55,239 bases of DNA. Origin: an uncultured Eubacteriales bacterium. GTDB taxonomy: Bacteria; Bacillota; Clostridia; Christensenellales; Aristaeellaceae. Below the pieces are notes generated by a model. The model did not search any database, was not told where the DNA came from, and was given only the letters and a program-made list of their open reading frames with translations. Within the stretch, counting starts at the first letter, position 1. The number at the start of each line of letters is the position of its first letter. A program made the translations under genes and the position numbers. Location of the stretch: NCBI GenBank assembly GCA_902790495.1, contig CADASK010000006.1, forward strand, positions 1 through 55,239, read 5' to 3'. This document shows, piece after piece, positions 50,451 through 55,239 of the stretch.

Positions 50451-51423
50451 GATCATGCAGCTGCTGCGGGACACTTATGCGGAGCAGCGTGAGAAGAATA
50501 CCCGGGAGGAATACCGCCGCCGCGCCGAGGCGGAGGAGAGGATTCACGGCCTCGGCGAGCTGCTGCAGGAGCGGCAGGAGCTGATCTACAGCGGCGTCCG
50601 CGGCATCCTGACGGGGGCGAAGGCCGAAAACCTGCCGGAACGGATGGAGAAGCTGAACGGCCGCATCGCCGCGATGCTGACGGCGGGCGGCTATCCGGCG
50701 ACCTGGCTCGACCCGGTCTATCGCTGCCCCATCTGCCGGGACACGGGCTACACCGGCGATACCGTGCGGGAGATGTGCGCCTGCATGCGCGCAGCCTACC
50801 ACAGCGAGGTGATGCGGCGGCTGGGCCTGGGCGATGACGCGGGCGTCTCCTTCGAGCGCTTCGATGAGAGTATCATCCCGGAGACGAAGCTGGAGGACTG
50901 GGGCATCACCCAGCGCGCGCTGTCCGTGCGCATCCGGGATCAGGCGCGGCAGTGGACGCAGGCCTGGCCGGACGCTCCGCGCATTGTGCTGATGTATGGC
51001 GAGAGCGGCCTGGGCAAGACCTACCTGATGCGCTGCATGGCGCGGGCGCTGACGGAGGGCGGCCACGAGGTGCTGCTGATCTCGGCCTATCAGCTGATGG
51101 ACGCGGCGCGCAAGGCGGTCTTCGGCGGGGAGACGGACGAGCTGACGGCCTGCATGGAGACGGAGTGCCTGCTCCTGGACGACCTCGGCAGCGAGCCGAT
51201 GATCCCCAACATCACCGTGGAACAGCTCTACAGCCTGATCAACGAACGCGGCCGCGCCGGGCGGGCCACCGTGGTGAGCACCAACCTGAACCCGGAGCAG
51301 CTGCGCAGCCGCTACGGCGAGCGCATCGTGTCCCGCCTGACGGACCGGTCGAACGCGCTGATCCTTGCCTTCCGGGGCGACGACCTGCGGCGGGTGGACG
51401 GAGCAAGGAGGGCGACGGTATGA
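50440..51423 (+). CDS. DnaC/DnaI-type helicase loader ATPase
   Basis: 327 residues. The N-terminal helicase-binding part has a zinc cluster with YRCPICRDTGYTGD and MCACMR, as in DnaI; the AAA+ part has Walker A IVLMYGESGLGKTYLMRCMA, Walker B TECLLLDDLGSEP and sensor 1 ATVVSTNLNPEQL with RYGERIVSRLTD. It loads the replicative helicase together with DnaD-type proteins. The ATG at 50440 has GGGGGAGG upstream and overlaps the DnaD gene. Its last codons overlap the ADP-ribosylglycohydrolase start. Confidence 0.93.
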   Translation: MRSEIMQLLRDTYAEQREKNTREEYRRRAEAEERIHGLGELLQERQELIYSGVRGILTGAKAENLPERMEKLNGRIAAMLTAGGYPATWLDPVYRCPICRDTGYTGDTVREMCACMRAAYHSEVMRRLGLGDDAGVSFERFDESIIPETKLEDWGITQRALSVRIRDQARQWTQAWPDAPRIVLMYGESGLGKTYLMRCMARALTEGGHEVLLISAYQLMDAARKAVFGGETDELTACMETECLLLDDLGSEPMIPNITVEQLYSLINERGRAGRATVVSTNLNPEQLRSRYGERIVSRLTDRSNALILAFRGDDLRRVDGARRATV

Positions 51424-52238
51424 TCGGGGCCATCATCGGCGACATGATCGGCGCGCCCTATGAGTTCGACCAGGGCGATAAGACCAAGGACTTTCCGCTG
51501 TGGGGCCGCCGGAGCCAGTTCACCGACGATTCGGTGATGAGCCTGGCCGTGGCGGAAGCGCTGCTGGAGGCCGGCGACTGCGAGGAGAGCGAGTTCAAGC
51601 GGGTGCTGATCTATTCCATGCGGCACTGGGGGCGGAATTATCCCTACGCGGGGTACGGCGCCATGTTCATTCACTGGCTGGCCGATCGAGATCCCCAGCC
51701 CTACTGGAGCTACGGCAACGGCTCTGCCATGCGGGTTTCGCCGGCGGGCTGGTTCTACCCGACCATCGAGCGGACCCGTGAGGCGGCGCGCTGGACGGCC
51801 GAGGTGACGCACAACCACCCCGAGGGCGTCAAGGGCGCGGAGGCGGTGGCGAGCGCGATCTTCCTCTCCCGCAAGGGCGAAACCAAAGAGGATGTGAAGG
51901 CCTATATCGAGCGCGAGTTTGGCTACAGCCTCAGCCGTACATGCGATGAAATCCGCCCGGCCTACCGCCATGTGGAGAGCTGCCAGGAGACGGTGCCGGA
52001 GGCGGTCACGGCCTGGCTGGAGGGCGCGGACTTTGAGGACGTGATCCGCACGGCGGTCTCCCTGGGCGGCGACTGCGACACCCTCACCTGCATCGCCGGC
52101 GGCATGGCTGAGGCGTCCTACGGCGTGCCGGAGGCGATCCGCACTGAGGCGGAAAAACGGCTCACGCACGAGCTGCGCGACGTGCTCCTCCGCTTCGAGA
52201 GGAAGGCGGCGGAACGGATCGAAGGGGGATTGGCATGA
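51420..52238 (+). CDS. ADP-ribosylglycohydrolase (DraG/ARH family)
   Basis: 272 residues. The magnesium-binding pattern of the family is complete: IIGDMIGAPYEF at the start, QFTDDSVMSLAVAEALLE, and SLGGDCDTLTCIAGGMAEA near the end. Such enzymes remove ADP-ribose from proteins, nucleic acids or small molecules. The ATG at 51420 overlaps the helicase loader stop (ATGA) and has AGGAGG eight bases before it, so it is made with the replication genes. No ADP-ribosyltransferase is in the window. The target is unknown. Confidence 0.93.
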   Translation: MIGAIIGDMIGAPYEFDQGDKTKDFPLWGRRSQFTDDSVMSLAVAEALLEAGDCEESEFKRVLIYSMRHWGRNYPYAGYGAMFIHWLADRDPQPYWSYGNGSAMRVSPAGWFYPTIERTREAARWTAEVTHNHPEGVKGAEAVASAIFLSRKGETKEDVKAYIEREFGYSLSRTCDEIRPAYRHVESCQETVPEAVTAWLEGADFEDVIRTAVSLGGDCDTLTCIAGGMAEASYGVPEAIRTEAEKRLTHELRDVLLRFERKAAERIEGGLA

Positions 52239-52576
52239 CCATCCTGATGTACGCAAGCAAAAAGAACTTCGACACCCAGAAGGCGGAGCGCTTCTTCAAG
52301 GAGCGCCGTGTGCCCCTGCAGGTGGTGGACATGAAGAAGCACAAGCTGGGGGAGCGCGAACTGCAGAACATCGCCAAGGGGAAGCTCTCGGAGCTGATCG
52401 ACCGGGAGGACAAGAAGGTGAAGGAACACCCGGCCTGCTATTACGACCGGGAGAGCATGCTGCTGCCCGCTGTGCTGGAAAACCCCTGGCTGCTGCGAAG
52501 CCCGATCCTGCGCTGCGGCGCCAGGGTCACGGTGGGCTACTGCCCCGAAATCTGGGAGGCCTGGCTGAAGGAGTGA
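52235..52576 (+). CDS. ArsC/YffB-like thioredoxin-fold protein without the active cysteine
   Basis: 113 residues, coupled to the previous gene (ATGA). ASKKNFDTQKAERFFKER, VDMKKHKLGERELQNIA and LENPWLLRSPILR are the conserved regions of the ArsC/Spx/YffB family. Position 8, which carries the arsenate-reducing cysteine in ArsC, is within YASKKN and is not Cys, as in many clostridial relatives. It is therefore unlikely to reduce arsenate; a binding or regulatory role is possible. It is the last gene of the Nudix-DnaD-DnaC-DraG unit. Confidence 0.88.
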   Translation: MTILMYASKKNFDTQKAERFFKERRVPLQVVDMKKHKLGERELQNIAKGKLSELIDREDKKVKEHPACYYDRESMLLPAVLENPWLLRSPILRCGARVTVGYCPEIWEAWLKE

Positions 52577-52610
52577 CCGGGGCCGCCGCGCGTTTTTCCC
52601 TTTCGGAACC

Positions 52611-52639
52611 TTGCATGAACCGCGCGCATGTGGTATAAT
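52611..52639 (+). promoter_or_regulatory. Promoter of the iron-type ABC importer operon
   Basis: TTGCAT (52611-52616), a 17-bp spacer and a perfect TATAAT (52634-52639), 51 bases before the ATG. I see no Fur-type palindrome. Confidence 0.8.
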
Positions 52640-52690
52640 CGATGTGTTCAATGGGTAGCGATTCAACCGAAAAAACGGAGGTAGGAACGT

Positions 52691-53770
52691 ATGAAAAAGC
52701 TGTTGGCCGCTGTGCTGGCGCTGACCATGGCCCTTTCGATGGCGACGGGCGCCCTCGCCGTGAACGAGGACGTGGAGGGCGAGCTGGTGATTTATTCCTC
52801 GATGTACCAGAATGTGCTCGCCATGATGGACGAGGCCATCAAGGCGGAGTTCCCCAACCTGGTGCCCGGCAATGACGGAAGCTTCTTCTTCTACGGCGGC
52901 ACCAGCTCGCTGATCACCAAGATCTACGGCGAGATGGAGACGGGCACCCTGGGCTGCGACATGATGCTGGTGGCTGAGCCCGCCTTCTCCCTGGAGCTGA
53001 AGGATGCCGGCTATCTGGAGCCCGTGGAGATCGAGAATCCTGACCAGCTGCTGCGCTTCCCCTATGACGAGGAGGGCTACTGGTACCCCGTGCGCGTGTG
53101 CAACATGGTGCTGGCCTACAACCCCGAGAAGACCGAGGAGTGGGCCGCCAAGGGCGTGACCATCCCCAAGACCTTCAAGGACTTCGCCACCGATCCGGCT
53201 CTCAAGGGCGTCATCTCCATGGGCAACCCGCTGACCAGCGGCACCACCTACGCCGCCGTGGCCTCCCTGACCCAGGACAATCATTACGGCAAGGAGTTCC
53301 TGAACGGCCTGGCCGCCAACGAGGTCATGATCGAGTCCGGCTCCACCGCCCTGACCAAGCTGCAGACCGGCGAGTGCGCCGCCATCATGATCCTGGAGGA
53401 GTCCGTGCTGAGCCGGCTGGAGGAAGCCGAGCTGGCGGGCACGCCCATCACCAACATCGCCTGCATCTACCCGGAGGACGGCGTGGTGCTGATCCCCTCC
53501 ACGGTGATGACGGTGGCCGAGAACCACAGCAAGAACGTGAACCTCGAGGCCTGCGAGGCGGTGGAAAAGTGGCTGCTGAGCGAGGAAGGCCAGAAAATGA
53601 TCCTGAAGGGCTACATGCACAGCACCTTCGCCGGCATGAAGGACATCCCCTACGGCTCCATCGATACCGACACGCTGATCGAGAAGGATCTGGGCGTGGA
53701 CTGGGAGAACGCGTATCACAATCGCGAGGCGATCAACACCGCCTGGACCGAGATTGTGACCACCAAGTAA
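52691..53770 (+). CDS. ABC importer solute-binding protein, ferric iron (Fbp/AfuA) type
   Basis: 359 residues with a signal peptide (KKLLAAVLALTMALSMATGA, cut after ALA). The mature part starts EGELVIYSSMYQNVLAMMDE and contains FFFYGGTSSLITKIYGEMET, VRVCNMVLAYNPEKTEEW, PKTFKDFATDPALKGVISMG and EAVEKWLLSEEGQKMIL, which fit the class of binding proteins for Fe3+, putrescine-like or phosphonate ligands, closest to the iron group. There is no lipobox cysteine. GGAGG lies upstream of the ATG. The permease gene follows after 264 bases that contain a terminator and a long-form element. Confidence 0.88.
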   Translation: MKKLLAAVLALTMALSMATGALAVNEDVEGELVIYSSMYQNVLAMMDEAIKAEFPNLVPGNDGSFFFYGGTSSLITKIYGEMETGTLGCDMMLVAEPAFSLELKDAGYLEPVEIENPDQLLRFPYDEEGYWYPVRVCNMVLAYNPEKTEEWAAKGVTIPKTFKDFATDPALKGVISMGNPLTSGTTYAAVASLTQDNHYGKEFLNGLAANEVMIESGSTALTKLQTGECAAIMILEESVLSRLEEAELAGTPITNIACIYPEDGVVLIPSTVMTVAENHSKNVNLEACEAVEKWLLSEEGQKMILKGYMHSTFAGMKDIPYGSIDTDTLIEKDLGVDWENAYHNREAINTAWTEIVTTK

Positions 53771-53788
53771 ACCCTTCCGTGAAGAAAC

Positions 53789-53817
53789 GGGGGAAGCTGT
53801 CACAGGCTTCCCCCTTT
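53789..53817 (+). terminator. Probable leaky terminator after the binding-protein gene
   Basis: GGGGGAAGC and GCTTCCCCC form a 9-bp stem with an 8-nt loop followed by TTTCC. The short T-tract would allow read-through to the permease. Confidence 0.65.
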
Positions 53818-53848
53818 CCGTACCCAACCAAGCCTTAAAAAGAGGCGG

Positions 53849-53974
53849 GCGAAGGGGTGGAGGGGGCTCGGAGCGCCCGGAAAACGCCATGTTATGGCGT
53901 TTTCAGCGGAGAGCGGGCGGCAGCCCCGGACCGATCGCAAAGCCCCCCCCCGCGCCCGCAGGCGCGGAACCCCC
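53849..53974 (+). repeat. Intergenic double-hairpin element, copy 10 (long form)
   Basis: Standard ends with the same kind of insert as copy 7. The inner hairpin is GAAAACGCCAT / ATGGCGTTTTC (11 bp, loop GTT), different in sequence from copy 7 but fully paired. The outer stem has a run of nine C on one side, with one unpaired position. Hairpin 2 is standard. Confidence 0.9.
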
Positions 53975-54034
53975 GCAGATGAAAAGAACACGAGATTGGG
54001 CAGGAGTATTGCCTTTGAATAACGAGGTGCGCGG

Positions 54035-55239
54035 ATGAACAACACAGTCAAGCAGCGTGCGCTCGGCGAGCGCAGCCGGGCGCCGATGATCACCAAGCTG
54101 ACCCTGGTCCTCCTCTTCCTGCTGGGTTTGGCCGTGATCCTCATGGGTCTGTCCGGCATGCGGGATTACGAGGCGTCGGGCTTCAGCGCCGAATCCTCCT
54201 ACGGGGCGATTTACGCGCTGCAGAGGCACACGGCGGACGCCTGGCGGAAGCTGGAGACGCAGCTCAGCGCCCTGCCCGAGAGCCAGCGCGCGGCGGTGGA
54301 CGAGGCTGCCCGGACGCTGCTGAAAAGCGAATGGAGCGATCAGAAGGCCGGCGGCGACACCGAGGCGGAGGCCCTGCTGGCCGCCGCGGACGAGAAGGAG
54401 CGCACGGCCCTGGGTTACCGCCTGCTCTACGCGACCTACCTGGTCAGCGGCCCGAAGGTGAGCACGGCCATCAAGAAGGACATCGCGGCGCTGACGGAGG
54501 CCGAGCAGGAAGCCCTCCGCGGAGAGCTGCTGGCCTGTGTGGCTGACGCGGACAGACCGCTGCCCGATGCAGCCTCCGCCGCGGCCGGGAAGCTGACGGG
54601 CGAGGAGCGCCAAGGGATGCTCCTGCAGCTGCTGTTCACGTGCAACGGCGCGGGGGAGGCCGGTGACCAGGTGAACGCCCTCAAAAAGAGCGTCCGCGAC
54701 AAGGAGGCCCAGCTCTCCGCCTTCCGCATGATCGCCCGCGGCGAGGTCTCCTGGCTGGGACAGCTGGTGATCTCCAACAGCCGCACCGCCATCCTGATCG
54801 GCATCCTGCTGGCGCTGGACATCGTGCTGCTCGCGCTGCTGATGGCGGGCGACCGCACCTGGATCATGGACGTGAAGTGGATCATCATCCTGCTGATCGT
54901 GGACTTCCTGCTCCTGTTCCAGCTGATGCCGCTGATCTACATGGTGATCAAGGCCTTCTTCCCGGAGAGCAAATTCTCGCTGGAAACCTTTAAGCGCCTC
55001 TACACCTATTCACTCAACCTGGACGCCCTCAAAAACACGCTGATCGCCGCCTTTGCCACCATGATCCTGGGCACCCTGCTGGCCTTCCCCCTGGCCTGGC
55101 TGGTGGGCAGAACGAACCTGTACGGCAAAAAGTTTTTCCGCTCCCTGTTTGTGCTCACCTACATGGTGCCGCCCTATGTGGGCGCCATGGCCTGGCTGCG
55201 GCTGCTGAACCCCAACGTGGGCACCATCAACCAGTGGCT
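54035..55239 (+). CDS. ABC importer permease, ferric iron (FbpB) type, with large N-terminal insertion (partial)
   Basis: The first 401 residues are in the window. After a first membrane helix (KLTLVLLFLLGLAVILMGLS) comes an extracytoplasmic part of about 205 residues, rich in Ala, Glu and Lys (AESSYGAIYALQRHTADAWR), with no family I know. Helices then resume (TAILIGILLALDIVLLALLM) and the normal FbpB-type permease begins: LIYMVIKAFFPESKFSLETF, LKNTLIAAFATMILGTLLAF and VLTYMVPPYVGAMAWLRLLN. The ATG at 54035 has GAGGTG upstream. The ATPase gene is presumably beyond the window. The insertion is unusual for iron permeases. Confidence 0.87.
   Translation, partial: MNNTVKQRALGERSRAPMITKLTLVLLFLLGLAVILMGLSGMRDYEASGFSAESSYGAIYALQRHTADAWRKLETQLSALPESQRAAVDEAARTLLKSEWSDQKAGGDTEAEALLAAADEKERTALGYRLLYATYLVSGPKVSTAIKKDIAALTEAEQEALRGELLACVADADRPLPDAASAAAGKLTGEERQGMLLQLLFTCNGAGEAGDQVNALKKSVRDKEAQLSAFRMIARGEVSWLGQLVISNSRTAILIGILLALDIVLLALLMAGDRTWIMDVKWIIILLIVDFLLLFQLMPLIYMVIKAFFPESKFSLETFKRLYTYSLNLDALKNTLIAAFATMILGTLLAFPLAWLVGRTNLYGKKFFRSLFVLTYMVPPYVGAMAWLRLLNPNVGTINQW

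Overview
The window looks like chromosomal DNA of a GC-rich anaerobic Bacillota, probably a gut Clostridia lineage. The evidence is strong AGGAGG-type ribosome sites, the DnaD/DnaC(DnaI)-type helicase loading pair, RsfS next to NadD/YqeK, YitT and DUF3842 families, BMP-type nucleoside transport genes, and glycogen and mannoside enzymes. I cannot name a genus. I see no rRNA, tRNA, insertion sequence, prophage or CRISPR array, and no obvious transcription factor among about 50 genes.

Layout. Positions 1-24.8 kb lie almost wholly on the minus strand. Reading from the left end these are: the start of an FAD/NAD-binding oxidoreductase subunit, DUF4340, threonine aldolase and a CapA-like protein; a CNNM-type membrane protein with a 36-residue membrane peptide; ogt, rsfS and a nadD-yqeK fusion; dnaX, a ComEA-like helix-hairpin-helix protein, cysS, an unknown protein and tcdA; a complete BMP-type nucleoside ABC importer; a Bax-inhibitor-like protein; an ABCG-like exporter pair; a flavin reductase; and a second ABC exporter pair. 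From 25.0 to 39.2 kb genes run on the plus strand: malQ, glgP, a GH2 beta-mannosidase, two YgjP-like metalloproteases, YitT, an RNase Z-like protein, a ROK fructokinase, DUF3842, lysA, a solitary Cas6e-like protein and a HAD hydrolase. From 39.3 to 44.4 kb come a minus-strand ATP-grasp/esterase/esterase set and an Lgt-like/phosphodiester glycosidase pair. From 44.7 kb to the end, on the plus strand, are a large peptidoglycan-binding protein, an NlpC/P60-like protein, an operon of Nudix, DnaD, DnaC, ADP-ribosylglycohydrolase and ArsC-like genes, and the start of a ferric-iron-type ABC importer.

The most notable signal outside genes is a family of ten intergenic elements of about 60 bp (two with a roughly 65-bp insert). 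Each has two adjacent hairpins. The stem sequences change between copies in compensating pairs while the first loop stays almost constant, and all ten copies point the same way on the chromosome whatever the direction of the neighbouring genes. The second hairpin with its AACC tail resembles the stem-loop of type I-E CRISPR repeats. The same window holds a lone Cas6e-like gene, followed directly by one of the long elements, with no other cas gene or array, and the usual catalytic Tyr and His appear to be replaced. Whether this protein binds or processes these elements is the most interesting testable idea here, and it is inference only.

Other points worth checking are a CapA-like protein that has lost its metal-binding motifs, a DnaX with a short internal deletion in its ATPase domain, a probable CTG start for ogt, a 13-bp RNA hairpin between a solute-binding protein gene and its transporter genes, and solute-binding proteins without lipoboxes.
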